Positions 10,495 through 25,900 of a stretch of DNA of 64,000 nucleotides are shown here, in pieces; the first letter of the stretch is position 1; every line of letters starts with the position of its first letter. Source of the stretch: Halocaridina rubra. Taxonomy: Eukaryota; Arthropoda; Malacostraca; Decapoda; Atyidae. The stretch is taken from assembly GCA_037179515.1 (NCBI GenBank), contig JAXCGZ010011572.1, positions 27,501 to 91,500 on the forward strand, given 5' to 3'. The notes beneath the pieces are model-generated. The model was not told where the DNA came from. It searched no databases and was given only the letters and a program-made list of their open reading frames with translations. The position numbers were made by a program, and so were the translations under genes.

Positions 10495-13400
10495 ATATTA
10501 CAGATTCCCCAACCTCACTCGTGGCTTCATTTTAGCATTTAATTGAAATCCCAATCTCATTCGGGAAATGAAATTAATAAAAAAGCACATTACATATATG
10601 AAAACTTGAATCATTTTTTTACCCCCACCGTTACTCGAACCTAGGACTTATGATTACTAAGTCAAGGCGCTACCACTACACCACAGAAGGTTAAAAGGAA
10701 TCCAACCTTATAGCTTATATCTGCTATACTTTGGAATGAATGCATTCTAACTGAATGCCACTATGTTCATATTACAGATTCCCCAACCTCACTCGTGGCT
10801 TTATTTTAGCATTTAATTCAAATCCCAATCTCATTCGGGCCATGAAATTATCAAATAAACACATTGCATATGTGAAAACATGAATCAGTTTTTTACCCCG
10901 ACCGGACTCGAACCTAGGACTTATGATTACTAAGTCAAGGCGCTACCACTACACCACAGAAGGTTAAAAGGAATCCAACCTTATAGCTTATATCTGCTAT
11001 ACTTAGGAATGAACGCATTCCAACTGAATGCCACTATGTTCTTATTGCAGATTCCCCAACCTCACTCGTGGCTTCATTTTAGCATTTAATTCAAATCCCA
11101 ATCTCATTTGGGCCATGAAATTATCACATAAGCATATTACATATGTGAAAACATGAATCCTTTTTTTACCCCGACTGGGACTCGAAACTAGGATTTATGA
11201 TTACTAAGTCAAGGCACTACCACTACACAAGAGAATGTTAAAAGGAATCCAACCTTATAGCTTTTATATGCTATACTTAGGAATGAACTCATTCTAACTG
11301 AATTCCACTATGTTCATATTACAGATTCCCCAACCTCACTCGTGGCTTCATTTTAGCATTTAATTCTTATCCCAATCTCATTCGGGCCATGAAATAACCA
11401 ATTAATCACATTACATATGTGAAAACATGAATCCTTTTTTTACCCCGACCGGGACTCGAACCTAGGACTTAAGATTACTAAGTCAAGACGCTACCACTAC
11501 AACACAAAAGGTTAAAAAGAATTCAACTTTATAGCTTATATCTGCTATACTTAGGAATGAACGCATTCTAACTGAATGCCACTATGTTCATATTGCAGAT
11601 TCCCCAACCTCATTCGTGGCTTCATTTTAGCATTTAATTAAAGTCTAAATCTCAATCAGGCCATGAAATTATCATATAAGCACATTGCATATGAGAAAAC
11701 ATGAATCATTTTTTTACCCCGACCGCGACTCGAACCTAGGACTTATGATTACTAAGTCAAGGCGCTACCATTACACCACAGAAGGTTAAAAGGAATCCAA
11801 CCTTATAGCTTATATCTGCTATACTTAGGAATGAACGCATTCTAACTGAATGCCACAATGTTCATTTCACAGATTCCTCAACCACACTCGTGGCTTCATT
11901 TTAGCATTTAATTCAAATCCCAATCTCATTCGGGCCATGAAATTATCAAATAAGCACATTACATATGTAAATACATGAATAATTTTTTTACCCCGACCGG
12001 GACACGAGCCTATGACTTATGATTACTAAGTCAAGGCGCTACCACTACACCACAGAATGTTAAAAGGAATCCAACCTTATAGCTTATATCTGCTATACTT
12101 AGGAATGAACGCATTCTAACTGAATGCCACTATGTTCATATTACAGATTCCCCAACCTCACTCGTGGCTTCATTTTAGCATTTAATTCAAATCCCAATCT
12201 CATTCGGGCCATGAAATTATCAAATAAAGACATTACATATGTGAAAACATGAATCATTTTTTTACCCATAACGGGACTCGAACCTAGGACTTATGATTAC
12301 TAAGTCAAGGCGCTACCACTACACCACAGAAGGTTAAAAGGAATCCAACCTTATAGCTTATATCTGCTATAGTTAGGAATGAGCTCATTCTAACTGAATG
12401 CCACTATGTTCATATTACAGATACCCCAACCTCACTCGTGGCCTCATTTTAGCATTTAATTCAAATCCCAATCTCATTCGGGCCATGAAATTATCAAAAA
12501 CGCACACTGCATATGTGAAAACAAGAATCATTTTTTTACCCCGACCGGGACTCGAACCTAGGATTTATGTTTACTAAGTCAAGGCGCTACCACTACACCA
12601 CAGAAGGTTAAAAGGAATCCAACCTTATAGCTTATATCTGCTATACTTAGGAATGAATGCATTCTAACTGAATGCCACTATGTTCATATTACAAATTCCC
12701 CAACCTCACTCGTGGCTTCATTTTAGCATTTAATTCAAATCCCAATCTCATTCGGGCCATGAAATTATCAAATAAGCACATTACATATGTGAAAACATGA
12801 ATAATTTTTTTCCCCGACCAGTAATCGAATCTAGGATATATGATTACTAAGTCCAGGCGCTACCACTACACCACAGAAGGTTAAAAGGAATCCAAACTTA
12901 TAGCTTATATCTGCTATACTTAGGAATGAACGCATTCTAACTGAGCCACTATGTTCCTATTACAGATTCCCCAACCTCACTCGTGGCTTCATTTTAGCAT
13001 TTAATTCAAATCCCAATCTCATTCGGGCCATGAAATTATCAAATAAGCATATTACATATGTGAAAACATGAATCATTTTTTTACCCCGACCGGGACTCGA
13101 ACCTAGGATTTATGATTACTAAGTCAAGGCGCTACCACTACACCACAGAAGGTTAAACGCATTCTAACTCAATGCCACTATGTTCATAGTACAGAGTCCC
13201 CAACCTCACTCGTGGCTTCATTTTAGCATTTAATTCAAATCTCAATCTTCATTCGGGCCATGAAATTATCAAATAAGCAAATTACATATGTGAAAACGTG
13301 AATCATTTTTTTACCCCGACCGGGACTCGAACCTTGGACTTATGATTACTAAGTCAAAGCGCTACCATTACACCACAGAAGGTTAAAAGGAATCTAACAT

Positions 13401-16193
13401 TATAGCTTATATCTGCTATACTTAGGAATGAACGCATTCTAACTGAATGCCACTATGTTCATATTACAGATTCCCCAACCACACTCGTGGCTTCATTTTA
13501 GCATTTAATTCAAATCCCAATCTCATTCGGGCCATGAATTTATCAAATAAGTACATTACATATGTGAAAACATGAATCATTTTTTTACCCCGACCGGGAC
13601 TCGAACCTAGGACTTATGATTACTAAGTCAAGGCACTACCACTACACCACAGAAGGTTAAAAGGAATCCAACCTTATAGCTTATATCTGCTATACTTTGG
13701 AATGAACGCATTCTAACTGAATGCCACTATGTTCATATTACAGATTCCCCAACCTCACTCGTGGCTTCATTTTAGCATTTAATTCAAATCCCAGTCTCAT
13801 TCGGGAAATGAAATTATTAAATAAGCACATTACATATGTGAAAACTTGAATCATTTTTTTACCCCGACCGTTACTCGAACCTAGGACTTATGATTACTAA
13901 GTCAAGGCGCTACCACTACGCCACAGAAGGTTAAAAGGAATCCAACCTTATAGCTTATATCTGCTATACTTAGGAATGAATGCATTCTAACTGAATGCCA
14001 ATATGTTCATATTACAGATTCCCCAACCTCACTCGTGGCTTTATTTTAGCATTTAATTCAAATCCCAATCTCATTCGGGCCATGAAATTATCAAATAAGC
14101 ACATTGCATATGTGAAAACATGAATCATTTTTTTACCCCGACTGGGACTCGAACCTAGGACTTATGATTACTAAGTCAAGTCGCTACCACTACACCACAG
14201 AAGGTTAGAAGGAATCCAACCTTATAGCTTATATCTGCTATACTTAGGAATGAACGCATTCTAACTGAATGCCACTATGTTCATATTACAGATTCCCCAA
14301 CCTCACTCGTGGCTTCATTTTAGCATTTAATTCAAATCCCAATCTCATTTGGGCCATGAAATTATCAAATAAGCACATTACATATGTGAAAACATGAATC
14401 ATTCTTTTACCCTGACCGGGACTCGAACCTAGGACTTATGATTACTAAGTCAAGGCGCTACCACTACACCACAGAAGGTTAAAAGGAATCCAAACTTATA
14501 GCTTATATCTGCTATACTTAGGATTGAATGCATTCTAACTGAATGTCACTATGTTCATATTACAGATTCCCCAACCTCACTCGTGGCTTCATTTTAGCAT
14601 TTAATTCAAATCCCAATCTCATTCGGGCCATGAAATTATCAAATAAGCACATTACATGTGAAAATATAAATCATTTTTTTACCCCGACTGGGACTCGAAC
14701 CTAGGACTTATGATTACTAAGTCAAGGCGCTACCACTACACCACAGAATGTTAAAAGGAATCCAACCTTATAGCTTATATCTGCTATACTTAGGAATGAA
14801 CGCATTCTAACTCAATGCCACTATGTTCATATTACAGATTTCCCAACCTCACTCGTGACTTCATTTAAGCATCTAGTTCAAATCCCAATCTCATTCGGGC
14901 CATGAAATTATCAAATAAGCACATTACATGTGTGAAAATATAAATCATTTTTTTACCCCGACTGGGACTCGAACCTAGGACTTACGATTACTAAGTCAAG
15001 GTGCTACCACTACACCACAGAAGGTTAGAAGGAATCCAACCTTATAGCTTATATCTGCTATACTTAGGAATTAACGCATTCTAACTCAATGCCACTATGT
15101 TCATATTACAGATTCCCCAACCTCACTCGCGGCTTCATTTTAGCATTTAATTCAAATCACAATCTCATTCGGGCCATGAAATTATCAAATAAGCACATTA
15201 CATATGTGAAAACATGAATCATTCTTTTACCCTGACCGGGACTCGAACCTAGGACTTATGATTACTAAGTCAAGGCGCTACCACTACACCACAGAAGGTT
15301 AAAAGGAATCCAAACTTATAGCTTATATCTGCTATACTTAGGAATGAATGCATTCTAACTGAATGCCACTATGTTCATATTACAGATTCCCCAACCTCAC
15401 TCGTGGCTTCATTTTAGCATTTAATTCAAATCCCAATCTCATTCGGGCCATGAAATTATCAAATAAGCACATTACATGTGAAAATATAAATCATTTTTTT
15501 ACCCCGACTGGGACTCGAACCTAGGACTTATGATTACTACGTCAAGGCGCTACCACTACACAACAGAAGGTTAAAAGGAATCCAACCTTATAGCTTATAT
15601 CTGCTATACTTAGGAATGAACGCATTCTAACTCAATGCCACTATGTTCATATTACAGATTTCCCAACCTCACTCGTGGCTTCATTTTAGCATTTAATTCA
15701 AATCCCAATCTCATTCGGCCATGAAATTATCAAATAAGCACATTACATATGTGAAAACATGAATCATTCTTTTACCCTGAAAGGGACTCGAACCTAGGAC
15801 TTATGATTACTAAGTCAAGGCACTAAAACTACACCACAGAAGGTTAAAAGGAATCCAAACTTATAGCTTATATCTGCTATACTTAGGAATGAATGCATTC
15901 TAACTGAATGCCACTATGTTCATATTACAGATTCCCCAACCTCACTCGTGGCTTCATTTTAGCATTTAATTCAAATCCCAATCTCATTCGGGCCATGAAA
16001 TTATCAAATAAGCACATTACATATGTGAAAACATGAATCGATTTTTTACCCCGACCGGGACTCGAACCTAGGATTTATGATTTCTAAGTCAAGGCGCTAC
16101 CACTACACCACAGAATGTTAAAAGGATTCCAACCTTATAGCTTATATCTGCTATACTTAGAAATGAACGCATTCTAACTGTGCCACTATGTTC
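10495..16193. repeat. 5.7-kb higher-order unit, copy 1 (about 21 monomers)
   Basis: The order of private variants here is repeated 5,699-5,700 bp later. Markers include aattgaaatccc (10541), cactacacaagag (11221), gagctcattc (12381) and the shortened monomer at 13083. The last 110 bp or so (after 16,081) diverge from copy 2. Confidence 0.88.
13083..13312 (-). repeat. 230-bp shortened monomer, copy 2
   Basis: Same deletion as the copy at 9843, exactly 3,240 bp further on. It carries atagtacagagtcccc. Confidence 0.88.
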
Positions 16194-19100
16194 CTATTAC
16201 AGATTCCCCAACCTCACTCGTGGCTTCATTTTAGCATTTAATTGAAATCCCAATCTCATTCGGGAAATGAAATTAATAAAAAAGCACATTACATATATGA
16301 AAACTTGAATCATTTTTTTACCCCCACCGTTACTCGAACCTAGGACTTATGATTACTAAGTCAAGGCGCTACCACTACACCACAGAAGGTTAAAAGGAAT
16401 CCAACCTTATAGCTTATATCTGCTATACTTTGGAATGAATGCATTCTAACTGAATGCCACTATGTTCATATTACAGATTCCCCAACCTCACTCGTGGCTT
16501 CATTTTAGCATTTAATTCAAATCCCAATCTCATTCGGGCCATGAAATTATCAAATAAACACATTGCATATGTGAAAACATGAATCAGTTTTTTACCCCGA
16601 CCGGACTCGAACCTAGGACTTATGATTACTAAGTCAAGGCGCTACCACTACACCACAGAAGGTTAAAAGGAATCCAACCTTATAGCTTATATCTGCTATA
16701 CTTAGGAATGAACGCATTCCAACTGAATGCCACTATGTTCTTATTGCAGATTCCCCAACCTCACTCGTGGCTTCATTTTAGCATTTAATTCAAATCCCAA
16801 TCTCATTTGGGCCATGAAATTATCACATAAGCATATTACATATGTGAAAACATGAATCCTTTTTTTACCCCGACTGGGACTCGAAACTAGGATTTATGAT
16901 TACTAAGTCAAGGCACTACCACTACACAAGAGAATGTTAAAAGGAATCCAACCTTATAGCTTTTATATGCTATACTTAGGAATGAACTCATTCTAACTGA
17001 ATTCCACTATGTTCATATTACAGATTCCCCAACCTCACTCGTGGCTTCATTTTAGCATTTAATTCTTATCCCAATCTCATTCGGGCCATGAAATAACCAA
17101 TTAATCACATTACATATGTGAAAACATGAATCCTTTTTTTACCCCGACCGGGACTCGAACCTAGGACTTAAGATTACTAAGTCAAGACGCTACCACTACA
17201 ACACAAAAGGTTAAAAAGAATTCAACTTTATAGCTTATATCTGCTATACTTAGGAATGAACGCATTCTAACTGAATGCCACTATGTTCATATTGCAGATT
17301 CCCCAACCTCATTCGTGGCTTCATTTTAGCATTTAATTAAAGTCTAAATCTCAATCAGGCCATGAAATTATCATATAAGCACATTGCATATGAGAAAACA
17401 TGAATCATTTTTTTACCCCGACCGCGACTCGAACCTAGGACTTATGATTACTAAGTCAAGGCGCTACCATTACACCACAGAAGGTTAAAAGGAATCCAAC
17501 CTTATAGCTTATATCTGCTATACTTAGGAATGAACGCATTCTAACTGAATGCCACAATGTTCATTTCACAGATTCCTCAACCACACTCGTGGCTTCATTT
17601 TAGCATTTAATTCAAATCCCAATCTCATTTCGGGCCATGAAATTATCAAATAAGCACATTACATATGTAAATACATGAATAATTTTTTTACGCCGACCGG
17701 GACACGAGCCTATGACTTATGATTACTAAGTCAAGGCGCTACCACTACACCACAGAATGTTAAAAGGAATCCAACCTTATAGCTTATATCTGCTATACTT
17801 AGGAATGAACGCATTCTAACTGAATGCCACTATGTTCATATTACAGATTCCCCAACCTCACTCGTGGCTTCATTTTAGCATTTAATTCAAATCCCAATCT
17901 CATTCGGGCCATGAAATTATCAAATAAAGACATTACATATGTGAAAACATGAATCATTTTTTTACCCATAACGGGACTCGAACCTAGGACTTATGATTAC
18001 TAAGTCAAGGCGCTACCACTACACCACAGAAGGTTAAAAGGAATCCAACCTTATAGCTTATATCTGCTATAGTTAGGAATGAGCTCATTCTAACTGAATG
18101 CCACTATGTTCATATTACAGATACCCCAACCTCACTCGTGGCCTCATTTTAGCATTTAATTCAAATCCCAATCTCATTCGGGCCATGAAATTATCAAAAA
18201 CGCACACTGCATATGTGAAAACAAGAATCATTTTTTTACCCCGACCGGGACTCGAACCTAGGATTTATGTTTACTAAGTCAAGGCGCTACCACTACACCA
18301 CAGAAGGTTAAAAGGAATCCAACCTTATAGCTTATATCTGCTATACTTAGGAATGAATGCATTCTAACTGAATGCCACTATGTTCATATTACAAATTCCC
18401 CAACCTCACTCGTGGCTTCATTTTAGCATTTAATTCAAATCCCAATCTCATTCGGGCCATGAAATTATCAAATAAGCACATTACATATGTGAAAACATGA
18501 ATAATTTTTTTCCCCGACCAGTAATCGAATCTAGGATATATGATTACTAAGTCCAGGCGCTACCACTACACCACAGAAGGTTAAAAGGAATCCAAACTTA
18601 TAGCTTATATCTGCTATACTTAGGAATGAATGCATTCTAACTGAGCCACTATGTTCCTATTACAGATTCCCCAACCTCACTCGTGGCTTCATTTTAGCAT
18701 TTAATTCAAATCCCAATCTCATTCGGGCCATGAAATTATCAAATAAGCATATTACATATGTGAAAACATGAATCATTTTTTTACCCCGACCGGGACTCGA
18801 ACCTAGGATTTATGATTACTAAGTCAAGGCGCTACCACTACACCACAGAAGGTTAAACGCATTCTAACTCAATGCCACTATGTTCATAGTACAGAGTCCC
18901 CAACCTCACTCGTGGCTTCATTTTAGCATTTAATTCAAATCTCAATCTTCATTCGGGCCATGAAATTATCAAATAAGCAAATTACATATGTGAAAACGTG
19001 AATCATTTTTTTACCCCGACCGGGACTCGAACCTTGGACTTATGATTACTAAGTCAAAGCGCTACCATTACACCACAGAAGGTTAAAAGGAATCTAACAT

Positions 19101-21781
19101 TATAGCTTATATCTGCTATACTTAGGAATGAACGCATTCTAACTGAATGCCACTATGTTCATATTACAGATTCCCCAACCACACTCGTGGCTTCATTTTA
19201 GCATTTAATTCAAATCCCAATCTCATTCGGGCCATGAATTTATCAAATAAGTACATTACATATGTGAAAACATGAATCATTTTTTTACCCCGACCGGGAC
19301 TCGAACCTAGGACTTATGATTACTAAGTCAAGGCACTACCACTACACCACAGAAGGTTAAAAGGAATCCAACCTTATAGCTTATATCTGCTATACTTTGG
19401 AATGAACGCATTCTAACTGAATGCCACTATGTTCATATTACAGATTCCCCAACCTCACTCGTGGCTTCATTTTAGCATTTAATTCAAATCCCAGTCTCAT
19501 TCGGGAAATGAAATTATTAAATAAGCACATTACATATGTGAAAACTTGAATCATTTTTTTACCCCGACCGTTACTCGAACCTAGGACTTATGATTACTAA
19601 GTCAAGGCGCTACCACTACGCCACAGAAGGTTAAAAGGAATCCAACCTTATAGCTTATATCTGCTATACTTAGGAATGAATGCATTCTAACTGAATGCCA
19701 ATATGTTCATATTACAGATTCCCCAACCTCACTCGTGGCTTTATTTTAGCATTTAATTCAAATCCCAATCTCATTCGGGCCATGAAATTATCAAATAAGC
19801 ACATTGCATATGTGAAAACATGAATCATTTTTTTACCCCAACTGGGACTCGAACCTAGGACTTATGATTACTAAGTCAAGTCGCTACCACTACACCACAG
19901 AAGGTTAGAAGGAATCCAACCTTATAGCTTATATCTGCTATACTTAGGAATGAACGCATTCTAACTGAATGCCACTATGTTCATATTACAGATTCCCCAA
20001 CCTCACTCGTGGCTTCATTTTAGCATTTAATTCAAATCCCAATCTCATTTGGGCCATGAAATTATCAAATAAGCACATTACATATGTGAAAACATGAATC
20101 ATTCTTTTACCCTGACCGGGACTCGAACCTAGGACTTATGATTACTAAGTCAAGGCGCTACCACTACACCACAGAAGGTTAAAAGGAATCCAAACTTATA
20201 GCTTATATCTGCTATACTTAGGATTGAATGCATTCTAACTGAATGTCACTATGTTCATATTACAGATTCCCCAACCTCACTCGTGGCTTCATTTTAGCAT
20301 TTAATTCAAATCCCAATCTCATTCGGGCCATGAAATTATCAAATAAGCACATTACATGTGAAAATATAAATCATTTTTTTACCCCGACTGGGACTCGAAC
20401 CTAGGACTTATGATTACTAAGTCAAGGCGCTACCACTACACCACAGAATGTTAAAAGGAATCCAACCTTATAGCTTATATCTGCTATACTTAGGAATGAA
20501 CGCATTCTAACTCAATGCCACTATGTTCATATTACAGATTTCCCAACCTCACTCGTGACTTCATTTAAGCATTTAGTTCAAATCCCAATCTCATTCGGGC
20601 CATGAAATTATCAAATAAGCACATTACATGTGTGAAAATATAAATCATTTTTTTACCCCGACTGGGACTCGAACCTAGGACTTACGATTACTAAGTCAAG
20701 GTGCTACCACTACACCACAGAAGGTTAGAAGGAATCCAACCTTATAGCTTATATCTGCTATACTTAGGAATTAACGCATTCTAACTCAATGCCACTATGT
20801 TCATATTACAGATTCCCCAACCTCACTCGCGGCTTCATTTTAGCATTTAATTCAAATCACAATCTCATTCGGGCCATGAAATTATCAAATAAGCACATTA
20901 CATATGTGAAAACATGAATCATTCTTTTACCCTGACCGGGACTCGAACCTAGGACTTATGATTACTAAGTCAAGGCGCTACCACTACACCACAGAAGGTT
21001 AAAAGGAATCCAAACTTATAGCTTATATCTGCTATACTTAGGAATGAATGCATTCTAACTGAATGCCACTATGTTCATATTACAGATTCCCCAACCTCAC
21101 TCGTGGCTTCATTTTAGCATTTAATTCAAATCCCAATCTCATTCGGGCCATGAAATTATCAAATAAGCACATTACATGTGAAAATATAAATCATTTTTTT
21201 ACCCCGACTGGGACTCGAACCTAGGACTTATGATTACTACGTCAAGGCGCTACCACTACACAACAGAAGGTTAAAAGGAATCCAACCTTATAGCTTATAT
21301 CTGCTATACTTAGGAATGAACGCATTCTAACTCAATGCCACTATGTTCATATTACAGATTTCCCAACCTCACTCGTGGCTTCATTTTAGCATTTAATTCA
21401 AATCCCAATCTCATTCGGCCATGAAATTATCAAATAAGCACATTACATATGTGAAAACATGAATCATTCTTTTACCCTGAAAGGGACTCGAACCTAGGAC
21501 TTATGATTACTAAGTCAAGGCACTAAAACTACACCACAGAAGGTTAAAAGGAATCCAAACTTATAGCTTATATCTGCTATACTTAGGAATGAATGCATTC
21601 TAACTGAATGCCACTATGTTCATATTACAGATTCCCCAACCTCACTCGTGGCTTCATTTTAGCATTTAATTCAAATCCCAATCTCATTCGGGCCATGAAA
21701 TTATCAAATAAGCACATTACATATGTGAAAACATGAATCGATTTTTTACCCCGACCGGGACTCGAACCTAGGATTTATGAT
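16194..21781. repeat. 5.7-kb higher-order unit, copy 2
   Basis: This is a near-identical copy of 10,495-16,081. By eye I count about six differences: for example an extra T near 17,629, c/g near 17,692, c/t at 12931/18631, g/a near 19,839, and c/t near 14,873. Identity ends at 21,782, where ttactaagtctagg replaces tttctaagtcaagg. Confidence 0.88.
18783..19012 (-). repeat. 230-bp shortened monomer, copy 3
   Basis: Same deletion; it lies 5,700 bp after copy 2 and shares its private atagtacagagtcccc variant, which shows it is the duplicate of that copy. Confidence 0.88.
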
Positions 21782-21977
21782 TACTAAGTCTAGGCGCTAC
21801 CACTACACCACAGAAGGTTAAACGAATTCTAACTCAATGCCACTATGTTCATATTACAGATTCCTCAACCTCACTCGTGGGTTCATTTTAGCATTTAATT
21901 CAAATCTCAATCTTCATTCGGGCCATGAAATTATCAAATAAGCAAATTACATATGTGAAAACGTGAATAATTTTTTT
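21748..21977 (-). repeat. 230-bp shortened monomer, copy 4
   Basis: Same deletion, with ggttaaacgaattct as in copy 1 rather than the ggttaaacgcattct of copies 2 and 3. Confidence 0.88.
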
Positions 21978-22999
21978 ACCCCGACCGGGACTCGAACCTA
22001 GGACTTATGATTACTAAGTCAAAGCGCTACCATTACACCACAGAAGGTTAAAAGGAATCCAACCTTATAACTTATATCTGCTATACTTAGGAATGAACGC
22101 ATTCTAACTGAATGCCACTATGTTTATATTACAGATTCCCGAACCTCACTCGTGGCTTCATTTTAGCATTTAATTCAAATCCCAATCTCATTCGGGCCAT
22201 GAATTTATCAAATAAGTTCATTACATATGTGAAAACATGAATCCTTTTTTTACTCCGACCGGGACTCGAACCTAGGACTTATGATTACTAAGTCTGGGCG
22301 CTACCACTACACCACAGAAGGTTAAAAGGAATCCAACCTTATAGCTTATATCTGCTATACTTTGGAATGAACGCATTCTAACTGAATGCCACTATGTTCA
22401 TATTACAGATTCCCCAACCTCACTCGTGGCTTCATTTTAGCATTTAATTCAAATCCCAATCTCATTCGGGAAATGAAATTAATAAAAAAGCACATTACAT
22501 ATATGAAAACTTGAATCATTTTTTTACCCCCACCGTTACTCGAACCTAGGACTTATGATTACTAAGTCAAGGCGCTACCACTACACCACAGAAGGTTAAA
22601 AGGAATCCAACCTTATAGCTTATATCTGCTATACTTTGGAATGAATGCATTCTAACTGAATGCCACTATGTTCATATTACAGATTCCCCAACCTCACTCG
22701 TGGCTTCATTTTAGCATTTAATTCAAATCCCAATCTCATTCGGGCCATGAAATTATCAAATAAACACATTGCATATGTGAAAACATGAATCAGTTTTTTA
22801 CCCCGACCGGGACTCGAACCTAGGACTTATGATTACTAAGTCAAGGCGCTACCACTACACCACAGAAGGTTAAAAGGAATCCAACCTTATAGCTTATATC
22901 TGCTATACTTAGGAATGAACGCATTCCAACTGAATGCCACTATGTTCTTATTGCAGATTCCCCAACCTCACTCGTGGCTTCATTTTAGCATTTAATTCA

Positions 23000-25900
23000 A
23001 ATCCCAATCTCATTTGGGCCATGAAATTATCACATAAGCATATTACATATGTGAAAACATGAATCCTTTTTTTACCCCGACTGGGACTCGAAACTAGGAT
23101 TTATGATTACTAAGTCAAGGCACTACCACTACACAAGAGAATGTTAAAAGGAATCCAACCTTATAGCTTTTATATGCTATACTTAGGAATGAACTCATTC
23201 TAACTGAATTCCACTATGTTCATATTACAGATTCCCCAACCTCACTCGTGGCTTCATTTTAGCATTTAATTCTTATCCCAATCTCATTCGGGCCATGAAA
23301 TAACCAATTAAGCACATTACATATGTGAAAACATGAATCCTTTTTTTACCCCGAACGGGACTCGAACCTAGGACTTAAGATTACTAAGTCAAGACGCTAC
23401 CACTACAACACAAAAGGTTAAAAAGAATTCAACTTTATAGCTTATATCTACTATACTTAGGAATGAACGCATTCTAACTGAATGTCATTATGTTCATATT
23501 ACAGATTCCCCAACCTCATTCGTGGCTTCATTTTAGCATTTAATTCAAATCTAAATCTCAATCGGGCCATGAAATTATCATATAAGCACATTGCATATGT
23601 GAAAACATGAATCATTTTTTTACCCCGACCGGGACTCGAACCTAGGACTTATGATTACTAAGTCAAGGCGCTACCATTACACCACAGAAGGTTAAAAGGA
23701 ATCCAACCTTATAGCTTATATCTGCTATACTTAGGAATGAACGCATTCTAACTGAATGCCACAATGTTCATTTCACAGATTCCTCAACCTCACTCGTGGC
23801 TTCATTTTAGCATTTAATTCAAATCCCAATCTCATTCGGGCCATGAAATTATCAAATAAGCACATTACATATGTAAATACATGAATCATTTTTTTACCCC
23901 GACCGGGACACGAGCCTATGACTTATGATTACTAAGTCAAGGCGCTACCACTACACCACAGAATGTTAAAAGGAATCCAACCTTATAGCTTATATCTGCT
24001 ATACTTAGGAATGAACGCATTCTAACTGAATGCCACTATGTTCATATTACAGATTCCCCAACCTCACTCGTGGCTTCATTTTAGCATTTAATTCAAATCC
24101 CAATCTCATTCGGGCCATGAAAATATCAAATAAAGACATTACATATGTGAAAACATGAATCATTTTTTTACCCCCAACGGGACTCGAACCTAGGACTTAT
24201 GATTACTAAGTCAAGGCGCTACCACTACACCACAGAAGGTTAAAAGGAATCCAACCTTATAGCTTATATCTGCTATAGTTAGGAATGAGCGCATTCTAAC
24301 TGAATGCCACTATGTTCATATTACAGATACCCCAACCTCACTCGTGGCCTCATTTTAGCATTTAATTCAAATCCCAATCTCATTCGGGCCATTAAATTAT
24401 CAAAAACGCACACTGCATATGTGAAAACATGAATCATTTTTTTACCCCGACCGGGACTCGAACCTAGGATTTATGATTACTAAGTCAAGGCGCTACCACT
24501 ACACCACTGAATGTTAAACGCATTCTAACTCAATGCCACTATGTTCATATTACAGATTCCTCAACCTCACTGGTGGCTTCATTTTAGCATTTAATTCAAA
24601 TCTCAATCTTCATTCGGGCCATGAAATTATCAAATAAGCAAATTACATATGTGAAAACGTGAATCATTTTTTACCCTGACCGGGACTCGAACCTAGGACT
24701 TATGATTACTAAGTCAAAGCACTACCATTACACCACAGAAGGTTAAAAGGAATCCAACCTTATAGCTTATATCTGCTATACTTTGGAATGAACGCATTCT
24801 AACTGAATGCCACTATGTTCATATTACAGATTCCCCAACCTCACTCGTGGCTTCATTTTAGTATTTAATTCAAGTCCCAATCTCATTCGGGCCATGAAAT
24901 ACAAATAAGCACATTACATATGTGAAAACATGAATCATTTTTTACCCCGACCGAGAGTCGAACCTAGGACTTATGATTACTAAGTCAAGGCGCTACCACT
25001 ACACCTCAGAAGATTAAAAGGAATCCAACCTTATAGCTTATATCTGCTATACTTAGGAATGAACGCATTCTAACTGAATGCCACTATGTTCATATTGCAG
25101 ATTCCCCAACCTCACTCGTGGCTTCATTTTAGCATTTAATTCAATTCCCAATCTCATTCGGGCCATGAAATACAAATAAGCACATTACATATGTGAAAAC
25201 ATGAATCATTTTTTACCCCGACCGGCACTCGAACCTAGGACTTATGATTACTAAGTCAAGGCGCTACCACTACACCACAGAAGGTTAAAAGGAATCCAAC
25301 CTTATAACTTATATCTGCTATACTTATAAATGAACGCATTCTAAGTGAATGCCACTATGTTTTTATTACAGATTCCCCAACCTCACCCGTGGCTTCATTT
25401 TAGCATTTAATTCAATTCCCAATCTCATTCGGGCCATGAAATACAAATAAGCACATTACATATGTGAAAACATGAATCATTTTTCACCCCGACAGGCACT
25501 CGAACCTAGGACTTATGATTACTAAGTCAAGGCGCTATCACTACACCACAGAAGGTTAAAAGGAATCCAACCTTATAGCTTATATCTGCTATACTTAGGA
25601 ATGAATGCATTCTAACTGAATGCCACTATGTTCATATTACAGATTCCCCAACCTCACTCGTGGCTTCATTTTAGCATTTAATTCAAGACCCAATCTCATT
25701 CGGGCCATGAAATACAAATAAGCACATTACATATGTGAAAACATGAATCATTTTTTACCCCGACCGGGACTCGAACCTAGGACTTATGATTACTAAGTCA
25801 ATGCGCTACCACTACACCACAGAAGGTTAAAAGGAATCCAACCTTATAGCTTATATCTGCCATACTTAGGAATGAATGCATTCTAACTGAATGCCACTAT

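Larger units (their letters stand above)
7407..24894 (-). repeat. Satellite block A1 (type A monomers, about 273-274 bp)
   Basis: Type A monomers read gaaattatcaaataagc in the middle and have seven T before accccg. Subtypes include gggaaatgaaatta, agcaaattacatatg and caaaaacgcacactgc. The block contains the 5.7-kb tandem duplication and five of the ten shortened monomers. The first monomers (7407-8200) are slightly more irregular, including a 245-bp unit at 7682-7926 that lost part of the tRNA-like segment. Confidence 0.9.
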
